From Rhodopseudomonas sp. BR0M22 (GTDB lineage Bacteria > Pseudomonadota > Alphaproteobacteria > Rhizobiales > Xanthobacteraceae): a DNA stretch of 64,000 nucleotides. The translations under genes were made by a program, and so were the position numbers. Shown piece by piece: positions 18,052 through 25,838 of this stretch. Location: the NCBI RefSeq assembly GCF_010907035.1, contig NZ_QUMK01000011.1, positions 1 to 64,000 of the forward strand, given 5' to 3'. Numbering within the stretch: the first letter of the stretch is position 1; each line of letters begins with the position of its first letter. The notes under the pieces are model-generated. The model saw only the letters and a program-made list of their open reading frames with translations, did no database searches and was not told the origin of the DNA.

Positions 18052-18111
18052 GGACTTAAAATCCCTCGGCTCGAAAGAGCTGTGCCGGTTCGACCCCGGC
18101 CGCCCGCACCA
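18052..18111 (+). repeat. right attachment repeat (attR), tRNA-Leu 3' fragment
   Basis: An exact 60-base copy of the end of tRNA-Leu (12490-12549), including anticodon loop, variable arm, T-arm and CCA. The bases before it do not continue the tRNA, so it is not a functional tRNA. It marks the right border of the island and the original chromosomal continuation. Confidence 0.92.
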
Positions 18112-18232
18112 TCCATGCCACCTGCAGTCCCGACAGATTTGTGATGCGATCGTCTTGGCTTTAAAGACGACACTGCTGACAACAGGCAAGGCGCGCGCGG
18201 CGTTGCTCATACCGACTGCCGCGCGGCAACAA

Positions 18233-18688
18233 CTATCCGATCCGCTTCACCATATGCACCACCCGCGCGCCGTTGGTCCGCGTCTCCAGCCGTTCCTGCG
18301 CGTAGCCGAGCGAGGCGTAAAGGCGGATGTTTTCTTCGAAGCGCTCATTGGTGTAGAGCCGCAGCGTATTGCGGCCGACATCGCGGGCGATTTGTTCGGC
18401 GAGGTCCATCAGCCGGCGGCCGTGGCCGCGTTTCTGGGCGTCGGGCGAGACTGCGACGTTGACAATCAGCAGGTCGTCGTCGCGGAGTTCGGTTTCGATC
18501 AGCGCGGCGAGGGTGCCGTCCGCTTCCAGCAGGTCGAAGCGATGCTCGCGGATCGCGACCGCGTAGTCGGCGAGCATCGGCAACGGTTCGTAGCCGATCA
18601 GCGCCAGCCATTTGGCGTAGGCGCGCATCGTCAGGTCGGTGATTGCCGCGACGTCGGAGGGGGTGCCACGCCGGATCAATTCGGCCAT
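18233..18688 (-). CDS. GNAT-family N-acetyltransferase
   Basis: A 151-residue single-domain acetyltransferase. The acetyl-CoA-binding motif A is VNVAVSPDAQKRGHGRRLMDLA (about residues 76-97) with the characteristic Q-x-x-G-x-G/R pattern, followed by the conserved LRLYTNERFEENIRLYASLGY motif B. It transfers acetyl groups to a small molecule or protein amine; the acceptor is unknown. It lies 25 bases downstream of a glycosyltransferase gene in the same direction and is probably co-transcribed with it. It is the first chromosomal gene beyond the tRNA-Leu island. Confidence 0.85.
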   Translation of the reverse strand: MAELIRRGTPSDVAAITDLTMRAYAKWLALIGYEPLPMLADYAVAIREHRFDLLEADGTLAALIETELRDDDLLIVNVAVSPDAQKRGHGRRLMDLAEQIARDVGRNTLRLYTNERFEENIRLYASLGYAQERLETRTNGARVVHMVKRIG

Positions 18689-18713
18689 GCGATGCCTTTC
18701 GTTTCGCAGAGCG

Positions 18714-19574
18714 TCAGCCAGCCGTGGCTGCGTCCTTCGCCTTGCCGAACACGCGATCGAGCACCGGCAGGATCGAGGCGTCGTCTTCGGCGTTCATGTC
18801 TTTCTCGGCAGCGAAATGCCAGTCGCTGTCGCGCGGCACCGGGGTCGAGGCGTCGCCGCGCTGGATCTTGGTCTGCAGGTCCGACAGCGAGCGCGACCAG
18901 TAGTGATTGAGCCTGAGCAGGTCGAGCACCGGGCGGTCGCCCTGGAACGGCCGGCCCATGGTGTCGATGGTTTCGCCCTGCCAGTATTTGTAGAGATGCA
19001 CGTTGCGGATGGCGCGGATCCAGCGCGGGTTGGCGATGGTCTTGGCCGAGATCTTCGACAGCGGCGAGCGCTTGGTGAAGGCGCGGCTGATCGGCACCGG
19101 CGGCCGCTGCTCGTGGCCGGCCGAGCCGAAATACGGCGAGAACACGCCGACCGCCGGCGCGCCCTCGAACCGGCCGAGCACGTCGGTGACCTTGTCGGCG
19201 ACCGGCGAGAACAGAAATTCGTCGATGTCGATGAACGCCATCCACTTCGCGTCCAGCATGTGATGCTTGATGCAGTGGCGATACGCCGGCAACTGACCGA
19301 CTTCGACCGGCCAGTCGGTGAGCGTCACCAGCCCGCGCGCGATCCACGGCGCCAGCACGTCGCGGAAGTGATCGGTGCTGAAATTGTTGTAGAGATAGAA
19401 ATGGCCGACGCCGACCGCCTCGTGGAAGCGCAGCCACTCGTCGAGGAACGGTGCCTCTTCGCGGAAGATCGCCACCACGGCCAGCGTCGGCACATTGCGC
19501 TGCGCGACGATGCGGTCGCGCGCTCGCGCCCGCCACACCCAGGGGGCACGCAGCATTTGCTTCAATCCCGACAC
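18714..19574 (-). CDS. glycosyltransferase family 92/DUF23-like protein
   Basis: A 286-residue protein with a nucleotide-sugar binding start (TLAVVAIFREEAPFLDEW, about 30-47), YLYNNFSTD, and the metal-binding DIDEFLFSP (about 116-124), the DxD-type motif of glycosyltransferase family 92 and GT2-like proteins. A later RLNHYWSRSLSD block also fits GT92. It lacks a signal peptide or membrane helix and should be cytoplasmic, adding a sugar to a surface glycan or lipid; the product is unknown. It heads a two-gene unit with the GNAT protein. Confidence 0.82.
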   Translation of the reverse strand: MSGLKQMLRAPWVWRARARDRIVAQRNVPTLAVVAIFREEAPFLDEWLRFHEAVGVGHFYLYNNFSTDHFRDVLAPWIARGLVTLTDWPVEVGQLPAYRHCIKHHMLDAKWMAFIDIDEFLFSPVADKVTDVLGRFEGAPAVGVFSPYFGSAGHEQRPPVPISRAFTKRSPLSKISAKTIANPRWIRAIRNVHLYKYWQGETIDTMGRPFQGDRPVLDLLRLNHYWSRSLSDLQTKIQRGDASTPVPRDSDWHFAAEKDMNAEDDASILPVLDRVFGKAKDAATAG

Positions 19575-19668
19575 GGGTCGCTCCTTGGAAAGTCAGATCG
19601 ATTGCGGCGCGACCCTGTTCCAAACCTGCGGATTTGGCAAGGCGAGCGATGCGCCGCGGAACGCGCGG

Positions 19669-20097
19669 TTACTTCACCAGCGTCACGGGTAGTTTGGTGA
19701 GGTGGACCACCTTGTTGGCGACCGAGCCGAGCACCAGATTGCCGATCGCGCTACGGCCGCGGGTGCCCATCACGATGCCGTTGCAATTCAGCTCTTCGGC
19801 GCGTTTGACGATGCGCTGGGCGGTGTCGCCGGTCAGGACTTCGGAAGTGAATCGGATGTTGGCGGCGTTCAGCTTGGTGATCGCCGGTTGCAGGATGTCG
19901 TCGCCATGCTCGCGCTGCAGCTCCTCCATCTTGTCCTTGGAGACGTAGACCGCGATCTCGCCGTACAGCGCCGGCTCGGGATGGGCGTACACCAGTACCA
20001 GTTCGATCGGGACGTTGTCGTTGACCAGACCGATCACCCAGTCCAGCGCGCGGCCGGCATTGGCGGAGCCGTCATAGGGGAGAAGGATCTTCTGCAT
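19669..20097 (-). CDS. universal stress protein (UspA family)
   Basis: A 142-residue single Usp domain. The N-terminal KILLPYDGSANAGRALDW and the C-terminal ATP-binding signature GTRGRSAIGNLVLGSVANKV (G-x2-G-x9-G-S) are both present, so it is of the nucleotide-binding type. Such proteins help survival under starvation and stress by mechanisms that are poorly defined. The gene stands alone, upstream of a divergent lipoprotein gene. Confidence 0.92.
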   Translation of the reverse strand: MQKILLPYDGSANAGRALDWVIGLVNDNVPIELVLVYAHPEPALYGEIAVYVSKDKMEELQREHGDDILQPAITKLNAANIRFTSEVLTGDTAQRIVKRAEELNCNGIVMGTRGRSAIGNLVLGSVANKVVHLTKLPVTLVK

Positions 20098-20196
20098 CGG
20101 TGGCGTCCTGCTGGTGGGGGCGTACTGCCGGCCACACTGCGGTCATCACAGCCTGATTTGACCCAAACCTCAACCTGGTTCACACAGCCGGTCACC

Positions 20197-20610
20197 ATGA
20201 CATCGCAACGCCAGTCCGATTCCGCCGCAGCCCGCGCTGCTGCCGCCGCCGCTTTGATCGCCGCCGCGCTTGGCCTGTCCGGCTGTGCCGGAATGGGCGA
20301 CAGCGCGTTCTCGCAGGCGTTCGTCGATCCGGCCAGATACGAGCTGTACGACTGCAAGCAGCTCGAAGCGGAGCGCAAGTCGCTCGACACCCAACTCGCC
20401 AAGCTGGACGGCCTGATGCGCAAGGCGCAGACCGGCGTCGCCGGGCCGGTGGTGGCCGAGGTCGCTTACCGCAACGACTACATCAACCTGAAAGCGCAAT
20501 CGCGGCTCGCCGAACAGACCTGGCGCGACAATCGCTGCACCGCGACGCCGGAGCCGCCGCCGGCTGCCGAGCCGGCCGCCGCCAAGCGGGCAAGGCGCGG
20601 GTCGCGCTGA
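20197..20610 (+). CDS. small twin-arginine-free lipoprotein, hypothetical
   Basis: A 137-residue protein with a signal peptide rich in alanine ending in a lipobox LSGC (cysteine near residue 31), so it should be a lipid-anchored envelope protein. The mature part has a helical heptad-like segment (CKQLEAERKSLDTQLAKLD) and a Pro/Ala-rich C-terminus ending KRARRGSR. No function is recognised. The ATG at 20197 is chosen because the longer frame upstream is antisense to the stress-protein gene. Confidence 0.75.
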   Translation: MTSQRQSDSAAARAAAAAALIAAALGLSGCAGMGDSAFSQAFVDPARYELYDCKQLEAERKSLDTQLAKLDGLMRKAQTGVAGPVVAEVAYRNDYINLKAQSRLAEQTWRDNRCTATPEPPPAAEPAAAKRARRGSR

Positions 20611-20650
20611 TCCCGCCGCAGTCCGTCGAGGCAAGCAGCCGTTGGGTGCC

Positions 20651-21841
20651 TCACGGGCGCCAGTCGTAAATCCAGTTCTGCCGCGCCAGCAGCCGGTCGG
20701 GCCCGAGCGTCCGCATCGCGATGTCGCGAGCCAGCGCCGCGGCGCCGGGCAGGTGGTAGATCATGCCGTTCTGCCGGGCGAGCCGCTGGACCCGCTTGAC
20801 CCGGTGGCGGCGCAGCGCCGCATAGCGCTGCAGTGTCGCCGCGACCTCGGCGGCGGTGCCGCGGCCTTCGCCATGGCTGGCGCCGAGGCTGGCGGCAAGC
20901 ACCGCGGCATCCTCGATCGCCATGCCGGCGCCCTGTGCGGCGAACGGCAGCATGCCGTGCGAGGCGTCGCCCAGGAGGGCGACCGGGCCCTGGTTCCAGG
21001 CTCCGCCGTCCGGCATCGCGAACAGCGCCCAGCGCGTCCAGCTCTCGACCGCCCCGATCAATGCCCGGGCGTTGCCCGCCCAATGGGCGAAGCGGCCGAT
21101 GATTTCGGTCGGTTCGCCGCGCGCGCTCCAGCCGCGCTGGTTCCACGAGCCGTCGACCACCGCCACCAGATTGATCCGGCGGCCGCCGGAGATCGGATAG
21201 ACCACCAGATGGGCGTCCGGTCCAAGCCAGAGTTGCACCCCGCGCAATTTCTCGCCATCGGGCATCGCCTCGGCCGCAAACGTCCCGCGCCAGGCGATCA
21301 GCCCCGAGAACATCGGCTCGATCTTGGGAAAAACCCGCCCGCGCACCGCCGACCAAATCCCGTCGGCGCCGATCAGCGCCAGTGCCTGTTCCAGTCCGCC
21401 CCCGGCGGAGACGGTGACACCATCGGCATGGAGGGTCACGTCGTCGAGGGCACAGCCGAGCCGCAACTCGATCGCGGGGTGGGCGGCGACCTGCAAGGCC
21501 AAAGCGGCCTGGAGATCGGCCCGGTGCACCACCCAATAGGGCGAGCCGGTGCGCGTCGCGACATCGCCGATCGGCATCCGCGAAATGCTGCGGCCGGAGC
21601 GCGCGTTGATCGCCGTGACGGCGTCCGGCGTCACGGCACAGGCTTCGAGCCGGGATCTCAGGCCGAGATCGACCAGAACGCGGGAGGCATTGGGAGACAG
21701 TTGCAGGCCGGCGCCGACTTCGTCGAGGCGTCCGGTGCGCTCCAGGACGACGACGCGGAAACCCTTGGCGGCCAACGCCAACGCGGCGGTCAGGCCGCCG
21801 ATGCCGGCTCCGGCGACGATGATCGTATGCGAATCCGCCAC
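20651..21841 (-). CDS. FAD-dependent monooxygenase (salicylate hydroxylase-like)
   Basis: A 396-residue class A flavoprotein monooxygenase. The dinucleotide-binding motif is IIVAGAGIGGLTAALAL (about 8-24) with the acidic end of strand 2 in VVVLERT. The second FAD motif is LLGDASHGMLPFAAQGAG with the GD motif, followed by AIEDAAVLA. It hydroxylates an aromatic compound with NAD(P)H and oxygen; 3-hydroxybenzoate 6-hydroxylase or salicylate 1-hydroxylase are possible roles, not distinguishable here. It is followed 18 bases upstream on the same strand by a small zinc-finger gene that may be co-transcribed. Confidence 0.88.
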   Translation of the reverse strand: MADSHTIIVAGAGIGGLTAALALAAKGFRVVVLERTGRLDEVGAGLQLSPNASRVLVDLGLRSRLEACAVTPDAVTAINARSGRSISRMPIGDVATRTGSPYWVVHRADLQAALALQVAAHPAIELRLGCALDDVTLHADGVTVSAGGGLEQALALIGADGIWSAVRGRVFPKIEPMFSGLIAWRGTFAAEAMPDGEKLRGVQLWLGPDAHLVVYPISGGRRINLVAVVDGSWNQRGWSARGEPTEIIGRFAHWAGNARALIGAVESWTRWALFAMPDGGAWNQGPVALLGDASHGMLPFAAQGAGMAIEDAAVLAASLGASHGEGRGTAAEVAATLQRYAALRRHRVKRVQRLARQNGMIYHLPGAAALARDIAMRTLGPDRLLARQNWIYDWRP

Positions 21842-21859
21842 CTCGCGGTCAGCGTTCGA

Positions 21860-22105
21860 TCAGGCGACCTTGTCCTTCAGCACGCATTCCGGCGGGCGGG
21901 CTTCGCCCGGCTTCAAATCCGGCGCGTAGCGGTACAGCGTCGAGCAGTACGGGCAGATGATCTCGTTGTCGTTGCCGAGGTCGAGAAACACATGCGGATG
22001 GTCGAACGGAGGAGCGGCGCCCACGCACATAAATTCCCGCGAACCGATTTCGATCGTCGCAACGCCGGCATCGTTCTGGAAGTGGGGAACCACATGGTCG
22101 GACAT
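21860..22105 (-). CDS. zinc-finger (zf-CHCC) domain protein
   Basis: An 81-residue protein with the CHCC zinc-finger pattern: Cys in REFMCVGAAPPFDHPHVFLD, His in the same block, and CPYCSTLYRYAP near residues 51-62. This is the bacterial counterpart of the NDUFS6/13-kDa complex I accessory subunit domain, common and conserved in alphaproteobacteria, where it is thought to accompany respiratory complex I or bind zinc. It starts with MSDHVVPHFQ and has AAAGGTGAGC upstream on the coding strand as a ribosome site. It lies upstream of the monooxygenase. Confidence 0.88.
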   Translation of the reverse strand: MSDHVVPHFQNDAGVATIEIGSREFMCVGAAPPFDHPHVFLDLGNDNEIICPYCSTLYRYAPDLKPGEARPPECVLKDKVA

Positions 22106-22210
22106 TCAGCTCACCTTTGCTGACAGCGGAGGGCAACTAACAGTGCAGCGCACCATACCGGCGCCGCTGCCTGATTCCTAGACCGGCCGGACAGAGATTG
22201 CCCGTTGAAA

Positions 22211-22269
22211 TTCGACACAATCCCGTGGTGTGGGAGAAGCCCTTCTTTCGTCTGATCGGTTGTGTCGAA
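22211..22269 (+). promoter_or_regulatory. long-range inverted repeat in the leader of the membrane protein gene
   Basis: TTCGACACAA (22211-22220) and TTGTGTCGAA (22260-22269) are perfect 10-base complements 39 bases apart. An inner stem TCCC...GGGA (from TCCCGTGGTGTGGGA) sits in the loop. The structure ends 44 bases before the ATG at 22314. It could be a structured 5' leader or a paired operator. Confidence 0.5.
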
Positions 22270-22313
22270 GTGATGACGCACCACATCTACTTGGGAGAAC
22301 AACGAGGAACCTG

Positions 22314-23462
22314 ATGCGGCTGCAACTCGGCGTGGCGAAACTCGGTCTTGCAATCAGCGCGGTGGCGCTGGTGGCCGTGTGGCCGCGTGCTCATCACGGC
22401 GCAGCGATGATGGCCGCCCAGGACGACCCGGCGAAACTATCCGATCTGCAGACCGCCGAAGCATTGCGGCAGGATCGCGGCGTGATTGCGCGGCAGACCG
22501 AGCTCGCTTTGTCCGCCGGCGATCCTGACCTGGCGCGTAGCTTCGTCGAGCTGGCGAACGCCCATCAGGTCGTACTGCCCGAAGATCTGACCCGGCGGGT
22601 CGACGACGCCGTGAAATCGGAGCGGGCGCCGGCGCAGGTGGCAAGCCGGTTCGCGGCCGGATTGGTCACCGGGCAGGGCGATGATCTGGCGGCGCTGTCC
22701 GGTACGGTGGCCGGCGATCTGTTCGTGTTCGGCGACATTCGTGACGTGATCCGCGAGGGCAAGCATCTGGCGACCGGCGAGGCCGCCGATCATCTGGTGC
22801 TCGGGCTTGCGGCGGCCGGCATTGCGGTGACCGCGGCGACCTATGTCAGCGTCGGCGCCGCTGCGCCGGCGCGTGTCGGGCTGACGCTGGTGAAGGATGC
22901 CCGCAAGGTTGGCCGCATCAGCTCCGGCCTCGCCGGATGGGCCGGCCGGTCGGCGCGGGAGATCGTCGATGCGCCGGCACTGCAACGCGCCGTCGCGGAT
23001 GCCTCGTTACTACGTCCGGCGCGGACGCTGGAGGCCGTGAAGGCCGCTGTTCGCACCGACAAAGCCGGCGGGCTGATGCGGTTCGCAAAGGATGTCGGCA
23101 AGATCGGAGAGAAGGCGGGCACGCGCGGCGCGTTCGATGCGTTGAAAGTCGCCGAAAACCCGAAGGATGTCGCGCGGGCCGCGCGGCTCGCGGAGTCAAA
23201 GGGCGGTCAGACCCGCGCGATCATCAAGCTGTTCGGCCGCGGCGCGCTGCTGCTCGCAACCGGGACGTGGAATTTCGCATCGTGGATATTCAGCGCACTG
23301 CTGATGCTGTTCAGCATCGTCACCTCGCTGAAGGCCGGCACCGAACGCCTGACGCAGCGCTGGCTGGACCGCCGCAAACGCAAAGCGGCCAAACGTGCGC
23401 TTGCCGAAACGACACGTCCGCAGCCGTCCGTCGGCGCGGCATCCGCCGTAGCCGAGGCATAG
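22314..23462 (+). CDS. hypothetical envelope protein with two hydrophobic regions
   Basis: A 382-residue protein of no family I recognise. It has an N-terminal hydrophobic segment (LGLAISAVALVAVWP, residues 10-24), a central hydrophobic segment (LVLGLAAAGIAVTAATYVSVG, about 162-182), and a strongly hydrophobic stretch near residue 315 (ALLLATGTWNFASWIFSALL) before a basic tail. The middle is rich in Ala, Asp and Arg and probably helical. The start at 22314 is supported by CGAGGA eight bases upstream. It lies in the inner membrane with periplasmic domains by inference. Its leader holds a striking inverted repeat. Confidence 0.65.
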   Translation: MRLQLGVAKLGLAISAVALVAVWPRAHHGAAMMAAQDDPAKLSDLQTAEALRQDRGVIARQTELALSAGDPDLARSFVELANAHQVVLPEDLTRRVDDAVKSERAPAQVASRFAAGLVTGQGDDLAALSGTVAGDLFVFGDIRDVIREGKHLATGEAADHLVLGLAAAGIAVTAATYVSVGAAAPARVGLTLVKDARKVGRISSGLAGWAGRSAREIVDAPALQRAVADASLLRPARTLEAVKAAVRTDKAGGLMRFAKDVGKIGEKAGTRGAFDALKVAENPKDVARAARLAESKGGQTRAIIKLFGRGALLLATGTWNFASWIFSALLMLFSIVTSLKAGTERLTQRWLDRRKRKAAKRALAETTRPQPSVGAASAVAEA

Positions 23463-23478
23463 TGCGAGCGGTGCAAGA

Positions 23479-23592
23479 ATGATAAAGTTCGATCCCGTTC
23501 GTCACCATTGCGCCGATTGCGGCCTTGCTCGCTCGCCGACGCGGCGGATCGTGTGCCTCGGCTGCGCTCGCCGTCCGGGCCCGACGACGTAA
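23479..23592 (+). CDS. possible 37-residue zinc-ribbon microprotein
   Basis: A frame of 37 codons starting ATGATAAAG with two CxxC pairs: HHCADCG (Cys11, Cys14) and VCLGCA (Cys26, Cys29). The spacing CxxC-11-CxxC fits a minimal zinc ribbon. It lies 16 bases after the preceding gene. The ribosome site is weak (GAGCGG), so it needs confirmation; the double-CxxC pattern is the main support. Confidence 0.4.
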   Translation: MIKFDPVRHHCADCGLARSPTRRIVCLGCARRPGPTT

Positions 23593-23631
23593 CTTTCAAC
23601 GCTCATTCCCATCATCAACGACGGATATCTG

Positions 23632-24387
23632 ATGCCGAGCTTCGATCACGCCGGAGTCAACATCGCTTACCTCGACGAAGGCGAGGGCGAGCCGATTTTG
23701 CTCATTCACGGTTTCGCCTCGAACAAGAATGTCAATTGGGTGTATCCGTCCTGGCTGTCGGAATTGAAGCGCGCCGGACGCCGCGTCATCGCGATCGACA
23801 ATCGCGGCCACGGCGAGTCCAGCAAGCTGTACGATCCGGAAGACTACACGCTCGAAGCGATGGCGGCCGATGCGGCGGCGCTGCTGGATCATCTGGACAT
23901 CTCGCGCGCCGACGTCATGGGCTATTCGATGGGGGCGCGGATCGGCGCCAATCTGGCGCGGTGGCAGCCGCTGCGGGTTCGCTCTGTCGTGCTCGGCGGT
24001 CTCGGCATGGGCCTGCTCAGCAACGAGGGGCGTCCCGGTGAAAACGTCGCGGGCGCGCTCGAGGCCGACGCGCTCGACGATGTCACCGATCCGGTCGGCC
24101 GCACCTTTCGCGCCTTTGCCGATCAGACCCGTTCCGATCGCAAAGCGCTCGCTGCCTGCATGCGCGGGTCGCGTGGACTGATGAGCCGTGAGGATGCCGC
24201 GCAGATCGCGGTGCCGGTGCTGATTGCGGTCGGCACCGACGACGATGTCGCGGGCTCGGCACACGAACTCGGCGCGATCATTCCGGGCTCAGAGGTGCTC
24301 GATATCCCGCGGCGCGATCACATGCGTGCAGTCGGAGACAGGGTCTACAAGGAGGGCGTGGTCGCGTTTCTGGAGCGCCGGCCGTGA
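23632..24387 (+). CDS. alpha/beta-hydrolase fold protein
   Basis: A 251-residue hydrolase. The oxyanion region ILLIHGFASNKNVNW (about 22-36), the nucleophile elbow VMGYSMGARIGANLA (serine near residue 101), an acid in ALIAVGTDDDVA, and the C-terminal histidine in IPRRDHMRAVGD are all present, so the triad is complete. It has no signal peptide and is cytoplasmic. The substrate (ester, lactone or other) is unknown. Confidence 0.85.
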   Translation: MPSFDHAGVNIAYLDEGEGEPILLIHGFASNKNVNWVYPSWLSELKRAGRRVIAIDNRGHGESSKLYDPEDYTLEAMAADAAALLDHLDISRADVMGYSMGARIGANLARWQPLRVRSVVLGGLGMGLLSNEGRPGENVAGALEADALDDVTDPVGRTFRAFADQTRSDRKALAACMRGSRGLMSREDAAQIAVPVLIAVGTDDDVAGSAHELGAIIPGSEVLDIPRRDHMRAVGDRVYKEGVVAFLERRP

Positions 24388-24602
24388 GCGCCGCTGCGGC
24401 GCGCTCTTGATTCCGACCGTCTTGCGCCCAACTTGATCTGAAAGGTTGCACCACCCGACGAACCTTGTGGATTTAGGAATCTCGACCAGGTTCAATAGGT
24501 TAAGGATCTGCCGCGGTGCCTTTCGTGACGCCCGCCGGGTGCCGCGACAGCGCGGTGTTCGCCGTGCTATAGTTTTGCAGTGACCCGATCGAGAGAGCCG
24601 GC

Positions 24603-25430
24603 ATGGTGATGCATCAGATCAATCCGCAGAGTGCGAATGTTACGGCGCTCGATCCGATCTGGGAGCGGGTCCGTAGCGAAGCCGAAGACATCGTGCGGCG
24701 CGAGCCGGAACTGGCGTCTTTCATCTTCGCCAGCGTGCTGCATCACGATCGTCTCGAAGACGCGGTGGTGCATCGGGTGGCCGAGCGGCTCGATCATTCG
24801 GCGCTGTCGGGCGATCTGATCCGCCAGACCTACGAGGACGCGCTGCGCGACCAGCCGGACATCGGCAACGCGTTTCGCGCCGACATGGTGGCGGTGTTCG
24901 ATCGCGATCCCGCGACGACGCGTTTCATCGATCCGCTGCTGTACTACAAGGGCTTCCACGCCATTCAGACCCATCGCCTGGCGCATTGGCTCAACGGAAA
25001 GGGCCGCAAGGATTTTGCGCTGTATCTGCAGAGCCGTGCATCTGCGGTATTTCAGACCGATATCAATCCGGCCGCCAAGATCGGTCGCGGCATTTTCCTC
25101 GACCACGCCACCGGGCTGGTGGTCGGTGAAACGGCGGTCATCGAGGACGACGTTTCGATTCTTCACGGCGTCACCCTCGGCGGCACCGGCAAGGAACACG
25201 AGGATCGCCACCCCAAGATTCGCCATGGCGTGATGATCGGCGCCGGCGCCAAGATCCTCGGCAATATCGAAGTCGGTCATTGCGCCCGGATCGCCGCCGG
25301 TTCGGTGGTGCTGAAGGCCGTGCCGCACAACATGACGGTGGCCGGCGTGCCGGCGAAAGTGGTGGGCGAGGCCGGCTGCGCCGAACCGTCGCGTACCATG
25401 GATCAAATGCTCAACGCGATCGGGCTTTGA
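24603..25430 (+). CDS. cysE: serine O-acetyltransferase
   Basis: A 275-residue CysE, which makes O-acetylserine from serine and acetyl-CoA for cysteine synthesis. The N-terminal helical SATase domain (DPIWERVRSEAEDIVRREPE) is followed by left-handed beta-helix hexapeptide repeats from about residue 150 (IFLDHATGLVVGETAVIEDD, ILHGVTLGGTGKEHEDRHPK). The active-site His and Asp lie in DHATG and GGTGKE..RHPK. The C-terminus ends MDQMLNAIGL, resembling the tail that docks into cysteine synthase. It lies upstream of the DUF3126 gene. Confidence 0.93.
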   Translation: MVMHQINPQSANVTALDPIWERVRSEAEDIVRREPELASFIFASVLHHDRLEDAVVHRVAERLDHSALSGDLIRQTYEDALRDQPDIGNAFRADMVAVFDRDPATTRFIDPLLYYKGFHAIQTHRLAHWLNGKGRKDFALYLQSRASAVFQTDINPAAKIGRGIFLDHATGLVVGETAVIEDDVSILHGVTLGGTGKEHEDRHPKIRHGVMIGAGAKILGNIEVGHCARIAAGSVVLKAVPHNMTVAGVPAKVVGEAGCAEPSRTMDQMLNAIGL

Positions 25431-25604
25431 TCGGTCGGGGATTGATCGACCGCGTGACCGTCGCGGCGTTTGCGGTTCGCAACTCGCCGCGAGGGGTTGC
25501 GGCTGGCGCCGTGAGAAAGTACTGACGGCGACCCCGGCGGTGCCGACCGCGCGATGGACGTGTCGTCGGTGCTGTGCTGCCGCTCAGTTGAATTGGAGAT
25601 CACC

Positions 25605-25823
25605 GTGGACGTTCAGGAAGTCAGAAAACTCGATGCCTATCTCAAGCGGGTATTCGGCAATCCGAAGATCCGCGTGGTGCCGCGGCCGAAGAAGGAAGAC
25701 TCCGCCGAAGTTTATATCGGCGAGGAGTTCATCGGCGTTCTGTTCGTCGACGACGAGGACGACGATCGCTCGTTCCAATTCCAGATGGCGATCCTTGAAG
25801 ACGATCTCGCGGACGTCGACTAA
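25605..25823 (+). CDS. DUF3126 family protein
   Basis: A 72-residue acidic protein conserved in alphaproteobacteria, with no known function. Its sequence VQEVRKLDAYLKRVFGNPKI then RPKKEDSAEVYIGEEFIGVLF and a run of acidic residues (DDEDDDR) matches DUF3126. I chose GTG 25605 because GGAG lies six bases upstream; ATG 25554 and TTG 25593 are in-frame alternatives. It follows cysE and may be co-transcribed. Confidence 0.8.
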   Translation: MDVQEVRKLDAYLKRVFGNPKIRVVPRPKKEDSAEVYIGEEFIGVLFVDDEDDDRSFQFQMAILEDDLADVD

Positions 25824-25838
25824 GCAGAAGCGCCGCCC

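Larger units (their letters stand above)
12550..18111. mobile_element. tRNA-Leu genomic island (no integrase seen)
   Basis: A 5.56-kb insertion between the 60-base direct repeats at 12490-12549 and 18052-18111. Its base composition is visibly AT-richer than the flanks, especially at 13.3-16.0 and 17.5-18.1 kb, and codon choice differs from the strongly G/C-ending neighbours. Contents: a 182-residue charged protein, an 824-residue helicase-nuclease, a possible degenerate segment, and a Fic protein with its own palindromic control site. No tyrosine or serine recombinase, excisionase or complete mobilisation gene was found. It is therefore a non-autonomous or decayed island, probably carrying defence cargo. 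Confidence 0.88.

Noticed and set aside
18052-18111. Second tRNA-Leu
   Set aside because: Only the 3' part of the tRNA is present; the acceptor 5' strand and D-arm are missing, so it is an attachment repeat.
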